From: CAVTGO01 sp963734275 | Lineage (GTDB): Bacteria > Actinomycetota > UBA4738 > HRBIN12 | DNA length: 64,000 bases | Assembly (NCBI GenBank): GCA_963734275.1 | Contig: CAVTGO010000018.1 | Location: 124,001 to 188,000 of the forward strand | Reading direction: 5' to 3' | In this document: piece after piece, positions 9,369-17,617 of the stretch | Position numbering within the stretch: the first letter of the stretch is position 1 | Layout: every line of letters starts with the position of its first letter | Notes under the pieces: model-generated | The model's database searches: none | What the model was told of the DNA's origin: nothing | What the model saw: only the letters and a program-made list of their open reading frames with translations | Made by a program: the position numbers and the translations under genes

Positions 9369-9649
9369 AGATCAAGGGGACGTGTCGTCGGTGCGGCCGG
9401 GAGTTCCTGGTCGAGCAGGTGCTGCAGAACGGCGGGTCGTGTCCCTGGGACGGCAAGCCCTTCCAGCTCGACTACGCGGTCGTGTTGGCCGACTCCCTGC
9501 GCGATGCGGAGAACGCCGGGAACACCCTCGAGAACGCCCTGGAGAAGATCGCCGACCTGGAGCCGGAGTTCGTGCTCGACCCGGAATCGGTCCTGGGTGC
9601 CGCGCGCGAGCACCTCGAGCGGCTGGAGCGTCTCCACGGCGGTGGCTGA
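9365..9649 (+). CDS. Small zinc-ribbon protein with acidic helical tail
   Basis: 94 residues from GTG 9365, which overlaps the previous stop (GTGA). The N-terminus has CRRCGREF and, 16 residues on, SCPWDGKPF, a likely C2-C1 or C4-type zinc site; the rest is acidic and helical (ENALEKIADLEPEF). Not recognised as a named family. Coupled to its neighbours by overlaps on both sides. Confidence 0.65.
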   Translation: MKIKGTCRRCGREFLVEQVLQNGGSCPWDGKPFQLDYAVVLADSLRDAENAGNTLENALEKIADLEPEFVLDPESVLGAAREHLERLERLHGGG

Positions 9650-9866
9650 CTCCGCGGCGAACGCCGAGCCGAATCGCTATCGGGTGGAGATCCGTCGGGA
9701 CGAGGCGGGCTGGACCGTGGTGATCGTGGATCCGGACGGCGAGGACGCATCGGTTCGCGCGTGCGTCGCCGAGACGGAGGCGCGGACCTACGCCTCGACG
9801 GTGCGGCAGCACATCGAATGGCTCTCCGCCCCGGCGTTCCGGCGCGCCTACCAGCTGCGGGAGTGA
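9642..9866 (+). CDS. Hypothetical 74-residue protein
   Basis: GTG 9642 lies inside the end of the zinc-ribbon gene. The sequence (NRYRVEIRRDEAGWTVVIVDPDGEDASVRACVAETEARTYASTVRQHIEWL, seen in shorter parts) suggests a beta hairpin followed by a helix, an arrangement seen in HicB-like or DUF1508-like small folds. No named family can be assigned. The reading frame is supported by the tight overlaps with both neighbours. Confidence 0.55.
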   Translation: MADSAANAEPNRYRVEIRRDEAGWTVVIVDPDGEDASVRACVAETEARTYASTVRQHIEWLSAPAFRRAYQLRE

Positions 9867-9976
9867 GCGTGGGGTTCAACGCGATGCGGCCGGGTCGGAT
9901 CAAGCGTGGGGATCTGCTGTACCTGCTCGCCGCCGTCGTCGTGATCGTCGGGCTCGTCGTCTGGGCAGCGAGCTAG
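9863..9976 (+). CDS. 37-residue single-helix membrane protein
   Basis: GTG 9863 overlaps the previous stop (GTGA); GTG 9869 is an alternative. A short basic head (MRPGRIKRGD) is followed by one hydrophobic helix (LLYLLAAVVVIVGLVVWAAS) that runs to the TAG at 9974-9976. Such small membrane proteins are common between other genes in actinobacteria. Role unknown. Confidence 0.5.
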   Translation: MSVGFNAMRPGRIKRGDLLYLLAAVVVIVGLVVWAAS

Positions 9977-10356
9977 TGGGCGAACGCGATCCGGCGAGCC
10001 TGGATTACGCCTACGTCACCACGAAGGGCCGAGCTTCGGGCAACGCCCACACGATCGAGATCTGGTTCGCGATGCAGGGCGAGACGGTGTACGTGCTCTC
10101 GGGCGGCGGGGACGCGAGCGACTGGGTGAAGAACGTGAAGCTGAACCCGGCGGTCGGCGTGCGTCTCGGTGAACGGGACATGATCTGCCGGGCGCGGCTG
10201 ATCGAGGACCCCGAGGAGGACGAGCTCGCCCGCCGGCTCGTCGTCGAGAAGTACCAGCCGGGCTACTCGGGCGATCTGGAGGAGTGGCGCAAGAGCGCTC
10301 TGCCCATCGCGATCGACCTGCCCGCCGGTCCGTCCGCGGACGGGGACGCGGGCTGA
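9976..10356 (+). CDS. Ddn-like nitroreductase-family / pyridoxamine-oxidase-fold protein
   Basis: 126 residues; GTG 9976 uses the last base of the preceding TAG. The sequence shows the split-barrel pattern of the F420-linked nitroreductase family: TTKGRASGNAHTIEIWFA, ETVYVLSGGGDASDWVKN, NPAVGVRLGERDMICRARLI. Relatives bind F420, FMN or haem, and cofactor cannot be read from sequence alone. An F420-type LLM oxidoreductase elsewhere in the window makes F420 plausible. Last gene of the overlapping small-gene chain. Confidence 0.8.
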   Translation: MGERDPASLDYAYVTTKGRASGNAHTIEIWFAMQGETVYVLSGGGDASDWVKNVKLNPAVGVRLGERDMICRARLIEDPEEDELARRLVVEKYQPGYSGDLEEWRKSALPIAIDLPAGPSADGDAG

Positions 10357-10366
10357 TCGGCCCGGC

Positions 10367-10654
10367 TCACCCCTCGTCGAAGCCGATCGCGAACAGCCGC
10401 TCGAGGTCGTGCCTCGAGTAGACCTGGAAGGCGATCAGCGTCTCCGTGCGGGCGACGCCCTCGACCTTCGCGATGCCGCCGGGGATCACGGTGGCGAGGG
10501 AGTCGTGATCGGCGACCCGCACGATCGCGACGAGGTCGAACTCGCCGGCGACCGAATAGACCTCGGAGACGCCGTCGATCCCGGCGATCGCCTGTGCGGC
10601 CTCGGGGATCTCGTCGATCTCACACTGGATCAGCACCACCGAATGGACGGTCAC
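10367..10654 (-). CDS. Lrp/AsnC-type ligand-binding (RAM) domain protein
   Basis: 95 residues from GTG 10654, with GAGGAG just upstream. It is the stand-alone C-terminal domain of Lrp/AsnC regulators: SVVLIQCEIDEIPEAAQAI, VSEVYSVAGEFDLVAIVRV and a tail ARTETLIAFQVYSRHDLERL. No helix-turn-helix. Such demethylated RAM-only proteins bind amino acids or modulate partner regulators. It begins ten bases after the thiolase stop and is co-directional, so probably one operon. Confidence 0.88.
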   Translation of the reverse strand: MTVHSVVLIQCEIDEIPEAAQAIAGIDGVSEVYSVAGEFDLVAIVRVADHDSLATVIPGGIAKVEGVARTETLIAFQVYSRHDLERLFAIGFDEG

Positions 10655-10664
10655 GGGTCGCTCC

Positions 10665-11837
10665 TCACGATCGCTCAAGGACGACGGCCAGGCCCTGCCC
10701 GCCCGAGATGCACAGCGTCGCCAGGCCGAGCGCGGCCCCGCGTTCACGCATCTGGTACGCGAGGGACAGGATCAGCCGCGCGCCGCTCATCCCGATCGGA
10801 TGGCCGAGGGAGATCCCGCCGCCGCGAACGTTCAGCCGGTCGCGGTCGAACTTCAGCTCCCGCTCGCACGCGATCACCTGCGCGGCGAACGCCTCGTTGA
10901 TCTCGATCAGGTCGATGTCGGCCAGGGAGAGACCGGTGCTCTCGAGCACCTTCTTCGTGGCCGGGACCGGGCCGATGCCCATGATCTCGGGGGGCACGCC
11001 GGCCCAGCTCGCGCCGATGATGCGCGCCAGCGGCTCGCGGCCCTCGGCGGCGGCGCGGGACTCGCTCATCAGCACGAGCGCCGCCGCGCCGTCGGTGATG
11101 CCCGAGGAGTTCCCGGCCGTAACGCTGCCGTCCTCACGGAACACCGGCTTCAGCTCCCCGAGCCGCTCGAGCGTCGTGTCTGGTCGAGGGTGCTCATCGT
11201 CGGTGACGGTGATCGCACCCTTGGGGGATGGCGCCTCTATCGCGAACGACTCCCGCGCGCGCGCGGCCGTGGCCGCCTCGGCCTTCTGTTGCGACTCGAG
11301 CGCGAACTCGTCCTGCTCGCGCCGCGTGATGTCGTACCGCTCGACGAGGTTCTCGGCGGTTTCGCCCATGATCAGCCCGCAGAGCGGGTCGAGGAGTCCG
11401 TCACGGTACATCGCGTCGTAGACCTGCGCGTCGCCCAGTCGGTATCCGGTGCGCATCCGGTCGAGGATGAAGGGCACCCGGCTCATGTTCTCCGTGCCGC
11501 CGGCGAGTACCACCTCCGAGTCGCCGAGCCGGATCTGCTGGTCGGCGAGCTGGACGGCCTTCATCCCCGAGCCGCACGCGATGTTCACGTTATAGGCGGA
11601 CACGTCGTCGGGGACGCCGGCGCCGATGCTGACCTGGCGGCCGGTGTTCGGGCCGTTCCCCGCCTGGCGGGCGTGGCCGAGGATCGCCTGGTCCACGTCG
11701 GCCGGCTGAACGCTTGCCCGCCGCATCGCCTCCGTGGCGGCGAGGACCCCCAGCTCGACCGCCGGGAGCTCCGCGAACGCGCCGAGGAACCGGCCGATCG
11801 GCGTGCGGGCGCCCTCCAGGATGACCGTGCGCTCCAT
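10665..11837 (-). CDS. Acetyl-CoA acetyltransferase (thiolase)
   Basis: Condenses or cleaves acetoacetyl-CoA / 3-ketoacyl-CoA. 390 residues. The nucleophilic cysteine is in NIACGSGMKAVQLA (about residue 88), the base histidine in LGHPIGMSGARL, and the second cysteine in TLCISGGQGLAVV. GNSSGITDGAAALVL is the usual thiolase stretch. Full length. No other beta-oxidation gene is adjacent, so biosynthetic (AtoB-like) or degradative use is open. Confidence 0.95.
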   Translation of the reverse strand: MERTVILEGARTPIGRFLGAFAELPAVELGVLAATEAMRRASVQPADVDQAILGHARQAGNGPNTGRQVSIGAGVPDDVSAYNVNIACGSGMKAVQLADQQIRLGDSEVVLAGGTENMSRVPFILDRMRTGYRLGDAQVYDAMYRDGLLDPLCGLIMGETAENLVERYDITRREQDEFALESQQKAEAATAARARESFAIEAPSPKGAITVTDDEHPRPDTTLERLGELKPVFREDGSVTAGNSSGITDGAAALVLMSESRAAAEGREPLARIIGASWAGVPPEIMGIGPVPATKKVLESTGLSLADIDLIEINEAFAAQVIACERELKFDRDRLNVRGGGISLGHPIGMSGARLILSLAYQMRERGAALGLATLCISGGQGLAVVLERS

Positions 11838-11902
11838 CGGGCCAGTCTAGCGGCGCGGCGGCGCTGGCTCGGTCGCGAGGAGCCCGCCGGGGACGATCGG
11901 AG

Positions 11903-13537
11903 CTAACGCTCGGCGGCTCGGAGCGTTCGGAGCAGCCGGTGGAGCGCGGCGCCGCCGGCGACGGACTCGGTCGGCGGCTTCTCCGCGTGCTCGATCACCA
12001 TCGGGTGCCTCGCCAGCCACGATCGGAGCGCGGCGAGCTCGTCCGCGTGCTCGCGGTCGCACACGGGCCCGAGCGGTTCGCCGTCACCGTCGTCCCGACG
12101 CACCAGCGCGCCGCCCCGGAGCCGGATCCGCCGGTCCCCGACGTCGCGCAGGACGAGGTCGCCGGGTGTGAGCAGCCAGGCGTCGGTCCGGGAGCGGGCG
12201 AGCGCCTCGGCGAGGGCCCGCAGCCGGTCGCGCGCCAGGGACGCCTCCTCGAAGCGCTCCTGCTCGGCCAGGTGACGCATCCGCGCCTCGAGCGTTCCGA
12301 GGAGCCCGCCCGGGGTGGAAAGGGAGGTGATGAGGGACCGGACGAGCTCCTCGTAGCGCTCGGGCGCGACGCGCCCATCACAGGGGGCCACGCACCGACC
12401 GATGTCGGCGAGCGCGCACGGCGCGAACCGCGTGGAGACGCGCATCGCCCTCGTGCAGCGCCGGATCGGGAAGGCCTCCTCGAGCGCCTCCTTGGCCAGG
12501 CGCGCGAGCTGCGACGAGGCGAACGGGCCGAGGAACGCGCCGTCGCCCTTCGGCTCGCGGACGACCTTGACCCGGGGATAGGCCTCGGAGGTGTCGACCT
12601 TCAGGTAGGCGTACCGGCGCCAGTTCCTCCCGCGTCGGTTGAACCGCGGCTCGTGTTCCCGGATCAACCGAGCCTCGAGCACGAGGGCCTCGAGTTCCGA
12701 GTCGCAGGCGATCCCGTCCACCGCGACGGCCAGCTCGAGCAGGTCCTGCACCTTCTTGCGCTCGTCACCGTAGAAGTAGCTCTTCACCCGCGCGCGCAGG
12801 TCCTTGGACTTGCCGACGTAGAGCACGCGCCCGTCGCGTCCGCGGAAGAGGTAGACGCCCGCCGACCTCGGCAGGTCATCGGCCAGGGCGATCTTGCCGA
12901 AGTTCGGCCGGCCGCGGGCGTGCACGGCGCCATGCAGCTCGCCGAGCGTGCGGATCCCGAGGCGCGTGCCCAGCTCGAGCAGGCCCAGCAGGACCTCGGC
13001 GCACGCCTCCGCGTCCGGGAGCGCGCGGTGGCTCGGCTTCGCAGCGGTTCGGAAGTACTGGGCGAGGGTCCGCAGTCGCACGTTGGGGACGTCGGGCCAG
13101 ACCACCCGCCGCGCGAGTCGGGCCGTGCAGACGTGCGGCGACGGGAGCGTCTCGTAGTCGAGCCGGACGAAGGCGGCGTTGAGGAACGCGACGTCGAACG
13201 ACGCGTTATGCGCAACGACGACGCATCCGCGCGCGAACTCGGCGAAGGACGGCACGACCCACTCGATCGGGGGCGCGCCCGCGACCATCCGGTCGTCGAT
13301 CCCGGTCAGGTGCGTGATCTGGCGCGGGATCGGGGAGCGGGGGTTCACGAGGGTCTCGAAGACCCCGACCCGCTCGCCCCCGCGAAGTTTCACGGCGCCG
13401 ATCTCCGTGATGCGGGAGTCCGTGGGGGAGCCACCGGTCGTCTCCAGGTCCACGACGCAGAACGTCACCTCGGACAGCGGCACGCCCTGGTCCAGCGTGG
13501 TCTGGACCCCCGCAGGGTTCCTGGCTACCGCCGACAC
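11903..13537 (-). CDS. DEDDh 3'-5' exonuclease fused to GIY-YIG / UvrC-like region
   Basis: DNA-repair nuclease of 544 residues. Residues about 20-190 are a DnaQ-like exonuclease (CVVDLETTGGSPTDSRITEIG; AHNASFDVAFLNA; SHRALPDAEACAEVL). About residue 220 a GIY-YIG domain begins (SAGVYLFRGRDGRVLYVGKSKDLRARVKSYF), then a UvrC-like cysteine-rich segment (CTRAMRV, CALADIGRCVAPC) and a UVR-like helix pair (EQERFEEASLARDRLRALAE). The same fusion exists in mycobacteria (Rv2191 type). GTG 13537 is preferred over GTG 13573, because GGGAGG lies 7 bases upstream of it and 13573 overlaps the predicted -10. The promoter contains a LexA box, so SOS induction is expected. Confidence 0.9.
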   Translation of the reverse strand: MSAVARNPAGVQTTLDQGVPLSEVTFCVVDLETTGGSPTDSRITEIGAVKLRGGERVGVFETLVNPRSPIPRQITHLTGIDDRMVAGAPPIEWVVPSFAEFARGCVVVAHNASFDVAFLNAAFVRLDYETLPSPHVCTARLARRVVWPDVPNVRLRTLAQYFRTAAKPSHRALPDAEACAEVLLGLLELGTRLGIRTLGELHGAVHARGRPNFGKIALADDLPRSAGVYLFRGRDGRVLYVGKSKDLRARVKSYFYGDERKKVQDLLELAVAVDGIACDSELEALVLEARLIREHEPRFNRRGRNWRRYAYLKVDTSEAYPRVKVVREPKGDGAFLGPFASSQLARLAKEALEEAFPIRRCTRAMRVSTRFAPCALADIGRCVAPCDGRVAPERYEELVRSLITSLSTPGGLLGTLEARMRHLAEQERFEEASLARDRLRALAEALARSRTDAWLLTPGDLVLRDVGDRRIRLRGGALVRRDDGDGEPLGPVCDREHADELAALRSWLARHPMVIEHAEKPPTESVAGGAALHRLLRTLRAAER

Positions 13538-13571
13538 CGATCCGCCTCCCGCGGGGCCGCGAGGGCCGCCC

Positions 13572-13601
13572 ACGGTATCCGAACAGGTGTTCGACCGTCA
13601 A
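13572..13601 (-). promoter_or_regulatory. SOS promoter: LexA box inside the -35/-10 spacer
   Basis: On the minus strand a -35 TTGACG (13596-13601) and a -10 TACCGT (13572-13577) are 18 bases apart, and the spacer holds CGAAC-ACCT-GTTCG (13580-13593), a perfect Gram-positive/actinobacterial LexA site. LexA bound there would block RNA polymerase. The gene controlled is the exonuclease/GIY-YIG nuclease. Confidence 0.8.
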
Positions 13602-13616
13602 GACCCTGCGACGGCC

Positions 13617-14357
13617 TCAGGTCACGTCGCGGGCGCGGAAGGCCGCGGCCGCCGCGACCAGCAGGACGAGGGCCACGAGCGCGAGGTAGACGCCGGCGCC
13701 CGTCGGCGACCGGTCGAGGTTCGGGAAGTCCGCGGGCGAGGCGACGAGGAACAGCCCGGCGTTGTCGGCGATCAACCACGGGGCCCACTGGGGGCGCAGA
13801 CCGCGGACCATGTTCTCGACGATGACCACGTAGCCGAACCCGGCTCCGAGCGCGGCCGCCGTGTTCCGTCCGACCGCCGCCACCGCGAATCCAACGCCGG
13901 CCGCGATCGTGGCGAGCACGGACGCTCGCAACCCGGTCTCGATCGTCGCCGACAGCCAGTCGCCGGCTCCAACGGTCGAGCCGTTCAGGTGTGCGTCGAG
14001 AACGAGCGCGCCCGCGAGGATCGCTTGGAGCGCGATCGAGAGCGCGAGGACGGAGGCGAGGCACGCGACGACCTTCGCCGCGATCACGCGCACGCGCCGC
14101 GGCTCCCACGTTAGGAGCGTCGTGACCGTTCCCGCATGCCACTCGGCGCCGATGAAGGACGCGCCGAGCACCCAGCCGATCACGACGATGAAGAAGCTGG
14201 AGCCGAGCAGGACGTCGGGAAGCGACCGCAGCTCGAACCGCTCCGTGTACGCGATCACCGTCCCGAGCGCGATCCCGCCGAGCGCGACCAGGCTCAGCAC
14301 GCGCACCAGGTGGCGAGAGCGGAACCGGCGCAGCTCGGCGAGGAGGAGGCCGCTCAT
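13617..14357 (-). CDS. ABC transporter permease (ABC-2 type)
   Basis: 246 residues, ATG 14357 overlapping the ATPase stop by four bases. Six hydrophobic segments can be drawn, for example VRVLSLVALGGIALGTVIAY, SFFIVVIGWVLGASFIGAEW and a last one VYLALVALVLLVAAAAAF. The motif GASFIGAEWHAGT before the second soluble part is typical of ABC-2 exporters of the drug/antibiotic or membrane-lipid type. Its partner is the upstream ATPase. Substrate unknown. Confidence 0.85.
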   Translation of the reverse strand: MSGLLLAELRRFRSRHLVRVLSLVALGGIALGTVIAYTERFELRSLPDVLLGSSFFIVVIGWVLGASFIGAEWHAGTVTTLLTWEPRRVRVIAAKVVACLASVLALSIALQAILAGALVLDAHLNGSTVGAGDWLSATIETGLRASVLATIAAGVGFAVAAVGRNTAAALGAGFGYVVIVENMVRGLRPQWAPWLIADNAGLFLVASPADFPNLDRSPTGAGVYLALVALVLLVAAAAAFRARDVT

Positions 14358-15277
14358 GCGGGGGACCCCTCGCCGCCGGTGAGCTCCAGGAACACGGTCT
14401 CCAGGTCGGCCTCGTCGGGCCTGAGCTCGGACAGGTAGAGGCCGCGGTCGGCGAGGACCCGCGTGAGCCGGGCGCCCTCGGCGGGCGCCATGGCCACCCG
14501 CAGCACCCCGTCGTTCGCGACCGCTTCGATCCCGGCCTCGGCCAGGGCGGTGATCGCCGCGGCGGGGTCGTCGACGCGGACCAACAGACCCGCGGCGCGG
14601 CCTGCCGAAAGGATCTCCGCGACCGGCCCCGTGGTCACGCACCGGCCCCGGGCGAGGATCGCCACACGGTCGGCGGTGTGTTGCACCTCGGACAGGATGT
14701 GGCTGGAGACGACGACCGTGCGCCCCTCGCGGCCGAGCCGGCGCAGGAGTTCGCGGACCTCCACGATACCGGCGGGGTCGAGGCCGTTGGCCGGCTCGTC
14801 GAGGATGAGGACCTCGGGATCCTTGAGGAGCGCCGCGGCGATCCCGAGCCGCTGCCGCATCCCGAGCGAGTACGCCTTCACCTGATCCGGGGCCCGCTCG
14901 GCGAGGCCAACCTGCTCGAGCACCTCGCCGACGCGTGCCCGGCCGATGCCGTCCACGCGGGCGAGCAGCTCGAGGTTGCGTCGCCCCGAGAACCTCGGAT
15001 ACAGGGCGGGGGTCTCGACGATCGAGCCGACGCGGCGTATCACGGGAGCGAGCCCGCGAGGGACCTCGGCCCCGAGCAGCCGGCATCGGCCGGAGCTCGG
15101 GCGGGCGAGTCCCAACAGACAGCGGATCGTCGTGGTCTTGCCGGCGCCGTTCGGTCCGAGGAGCCCGAACACACCGCCCTCGGGGATCGACAGGTCGAGC
15201 CGGTCGACGGCCAGCGTCCGGCGCCCTCGCAGCGTCCGGTACTCCTTGCGGAGCCCCTCGATCTCGATCACAGCCAT
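14354..15277 (-). CDS. ABC transporter ATP-binding protein
   Basis: 307 residues. Walker A GLLGPNGAGKTTTIRCLL, signature YSLGMRQRLGIAAALL, Walker B VLILDEPANGLDP, switch His in VVVSSHILSEVQHTADRV. The C-terminal 80 residues resemble the DUF4162-like tail of exporters of the CcmA/NodI group. Forms a two-gene exporter with the downstream permease. Substrate unknown. Confidence 0.93.
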   Translation of the reverse strand: MAVIEIEGLRKEYRTLRGRRTLAVDRLDLSIPEGGVFGLLGPNGAGKTTTIRCLLGLARPSSGRCRLLGAEVPRGLAPVIRRVGSIVETPALYPRFSGRRNLELLARVDGIGRARVGEVLEQVGLAERAPDQVKAYSLGMRQRLGIAAALLKDPEVLILDEPANGLDPAGIVEVRELLRRLGREGRTVVVSSHILSEVQHTADRVAILARGRCVTTGPVAEILSAGRAAGLLVRVDDPAAAITALAEAGIEAVANDGVLRVAMAPAEGARLTRVLADRGLYLSELRPDEADLETVFLELTGGEGSPA

Positions 15278-15369
15278 GATGCTTCGAGGCTACGTTCCGG
15301 CCGCGGTGGCGACACCGGCGCGGGCACCACGATCCCGGGGGGTGGAGCCACCCCGCGCGCGTGGGGCGC

Positions 15370-15954
15370 TCAGGCGAGTGGGTGGAGCTCGTCCTCCACG
15401 AGGAACGCGATCAGCTGGCCGACGGCGATGTGGGCCTCCTGGATGTGCGAGGTCTCGGAGCTCGGCACCTTGATCTCGATGTCGGCCAGCGGCGCGAGCG
15501 CCCCGCCGGACTCGCCGGTGAGGGCGATGGTCCGCAGGTCGAGCGCCCGGGCCTGCTCGAAGGCCCGGATGACGTTCCGCGAGTTCCCGCTGGTCGAGAT
15601 GCCGAGCACGACGTCGCCGGCGCGGCCGAGCGCCTGGACCTGACGCGCGAAGACCTCCTCGAACCCGTCGTCGTTCGCGACGGCGGTGAGCAAGGACGAG
15701 TCGGTCGTGAGCGCCAGGGCCGGGATCGCCGGGCGACGCCGGTCGAGGGTCAGCGTGCTGACGAACTCCGTCGCGAGGTGCTGCGCGTCGCCGGCGCTGC
15801 CGCCGTTGCCACAGATCAGGAGCTTGCCGCCGTCACGGACCGACGCGACCACGGCCGCCGCGGCCCCGAGGATCGCCTCGGAGCAGGCCTCGGCGGTGCG
15901 CGAAGCGGTCCGTGACGTCTCGAGCAGGTACTCGCGGACGCGGTCGAGGTTCAC
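15370..15954 (-). CDS. gmhA: Sedoheptulose 7-phosphate isomerase
   Basis: Makes D-glycero-D-manno-heptose 7-phosphate. 194 residues, GTG 15954 overlapping the gmhB stop. SIS domain with LLICGNGGSAGDAQHLATEF, the substrate loop, then GISTSGNSRNVIRAFEQA and the metal/acid stretch SSETSHIQEAHIAVGQLI. Third gene of a heptose operon (hddA-gmhB-gmhA). The nucleotidyltransferase needed for a GDP- or ADP-heptose is not in the window. Confidence 0.93.
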   Translation of the reverse strand: MNLDRVREYLLETSRTASRTAEACSEAILGAAAAVVASVRDGGKLLICGNGGSAGDAQHLATEFVSTLTLDRRRPAIPALALTTDSSLLTAVANDDGFEEVFARQVQALGRAGDVVLGISTSGNSRNVIRAFEQARALDLRTIALTGESGGALAPLADIEIKVPSSETSHIQEAHIAVGQLIAFLVEDELHPLA

Positions 15955-16508
15955 CGGCCGGCCCCCGCGAGGACCTGGTCGCGGATGACCGTGGCCGCCT
16001 CCCGTAGATCTGCGACGATGTGGTCCGCGAAGGCGTCGGCGGCCGGGAGCTCCTCCTCGCCGTGCCCGGTGCGGACCAGGATCGTCCGGGCGCCGACCGC
16101 GCGTCCCAGGCGGACGTCGCCGGCGTGGTCGCCGACCATCCACGCCTCGGCCGGGTCGAACCCGAGCCGGTGCGCCGCGCGCTCGGCCATCGCGGTCGCG
16201 GGCTTGCGGCAGTCGCACCCCTCCTCGGGAAGGTGCGGACAATGCTCGATCGCATCGAGCTCCACGCCGCCCTCGCGAAGGAGCGCGCGGAGGCGCGCGT
16301 GGATCGCGTCGAGGCCCGCCTCGGTGAGCGTGCCCCGCGCGATCGGAGACTGGTTCGTGAGGACGACCAGGCCGAGACCGAGCGCCGTCAGCTCCTGGAG
16401 CGCGTCGAGGGCGCCCGGCAGGAGCTCCAGCTCGTCGGGGTGCAGGACGTAGCCGATCTCGCGGTTGATCGTGCCATCGCGATCCAGCAGGACGAAGCGC
16501 CGGCTCAC
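15951..16508 (-). CDS. gmhB: D-glycero-D-manno-heptose 1,7-bisphosphate 7-phosphatase
   Basis: HAD phosphatase, 185 residues from GTG 16508 (overlaps the hddA stop). FVLLDRDGTINREIGYV holds the nucleophile and general acid aspartates, VVLTNQSPIARG motif II, and MVGDHAGDVRLGRAVGA motif IV. The zinc loop is CPHLPEEGCDCRKPA. It removes the 7-phosphate after HddA makes the 1,7-bisphosphate. Middle gene of the operon. Confidence 0.93.
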   Translation of the reverse strand: MSRRFVLLDRDGTINREIGYVLHPDELELLPGALDALQELTALGLGLVVLTNQSPIARGTLTEAGLDAIHARLRALLREGGVELDAIEHCPHLPEEGCDCRKPATAMAERAAHRLGFDPAEAWMVGDHAGDVRLGRAVGARTILVRTGHGEEELPAADAFADHIVADLREAATVIRDQVLAGAGR

Positions 16509-17542
16509 GCGGGCCTCCACGTCCGGTCGCCCGAGCGCGCCTCGACGCCAGCCGCGCGGAACGAGAAGTCCGCGAGCTGGCCGCCCAGGGACTCGAGCGC
16601 CGCCGCCACCGCCGAGCGGCGCGACGGCTGGCACGCGAGGAGCAGGTAGCCCCCACCACCCGCGCCGCAGATCTTCCCGCCCGATGCGCCGGCCGCACGG
16701 GCGACCTCGAACAGGGCCTCGATCGGCGTCCCCTCGGCGATGTGCGGGTTCATGCGCTTCTTGCTCTCGTACGCCTCCGCGAGCAGCCCGCCGAGCTCCT
16801 CGAAGCGCCCGCCCTCGATCGTGGTCCGCATCTCGTACGCCATCTCGTGGAGCTGCTTCATGCCGACGATCGTCTCCTCGCGTCCCTCCCGGTACAGCCG
16901 GATCTGGGCGTCGATGAGGCCGAGGTCGGTTCGCACGTGGCCCGTGTAGCACAGGAGCAGGTGGTCCTTGAGCCCCGCCAGTCCCTCCTCGGTGAGGTCG
17001 ATCGGGGTCACGGTGGCTCCGTCCGCGGAGAACTCCAGCAGGTTGAAGCCGCCGAAGGCGGCCGCGTACTGGTCCTGCCACCCGCCCGCGATCCCGAGGT
17101 CCTCGCGCTCGATCGCATACGCACGGCGGGCGATCTCGCCGGCCGAGGGATCGTCGCCCGTGAGCATGGCGAGCGCCCCGACGCACGCGGTGACGAGCGC
17201 CGAGGAGCCCCCGAGCCCGCTCCCCGGCGGCGCGTCGGAACGGATGTCCACGTCCAGGCCCGCCTCGACGCCGACGCGCTCGATCGCGGCCTTCGGAAGG
17301 TCCATCACCCCGTCGTAGACCGGGCCGCGCTCGAGGTGGTACTCGACGAGGTGGCCGAGGTCGAGGGAGCGGATCCGGACCTGGCGGTCCTCGCGCATCG
17401 CGATCTCGACGTGCGCGCAGTGGTCGATCGTCGCCGACAGGACGGCCCCTCCATGGCGCTCGTAGTAGTGGGGGAAGTCGGTGCCTCCCCCCACGAAGCT
17501 GATGCGGAGCGGTGCGGTCGCGCGGATCGTGGCGGCGGTCAT
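16505..17542 (-). CDS. hddA: D-glycero-alpha-D-manno-heptose 7-phosphate kinase (GHMP family)
   Basis: 345 residues. PLRISFVGGGTDFPHYYERHGG opens the protein, PPGSGLGGSSALVTACVGAL is the GHMP ATP-binding loop, and GASGGKICGAGGGGYLLLAC is GHMP motif 3. Phosphorylates heptose 7-phosphate at C1; the alpha anomer points to the GDP-heptose route used in S-layer glycoproteins and actinobacterial glycans. First gene of the heptose operon. A CATACT hexamer lies about nine bases before the ATG. Confidence 0.9.
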   Translation of the reverse strand: MTAATIRATAPLRISFVGGGTDFPHYYERHGGAVLSATIDHCAHVEIAMREDRQVRIRSLDLGHLVEYHLERGPVYDGVMDLPKAAIERVGVEAGLDVDIRSDAPPGSGLGGSSALVTACVGALAMLTGDDPSAGEIARRAYAIEREDLGIAGGWQDQYAAAFGGFNLLEFSADGATVTPIDLTEEGLAGLKDHLLLCYTGHVRTDLGLIDAQIRLYREGREETIVGMKQLHEMAYEMRTTIEGGRFEELGGLLAEAYESKKRMNPHIAEGTPIEALFEVARAAGASGGKICGAGGGGYLLLACQPSRRSAVAAALESLGGQLADFSFRAAGVEARSGDRTWRPA

Positions 17543-17617
17543 CGGGGCCTCAGTATGGGGCCGCCGGCGGGGCAGTGACCAAAGGCCGCCAGAAGGTCCG
17601 CCAGAGCGGATGGTCCG

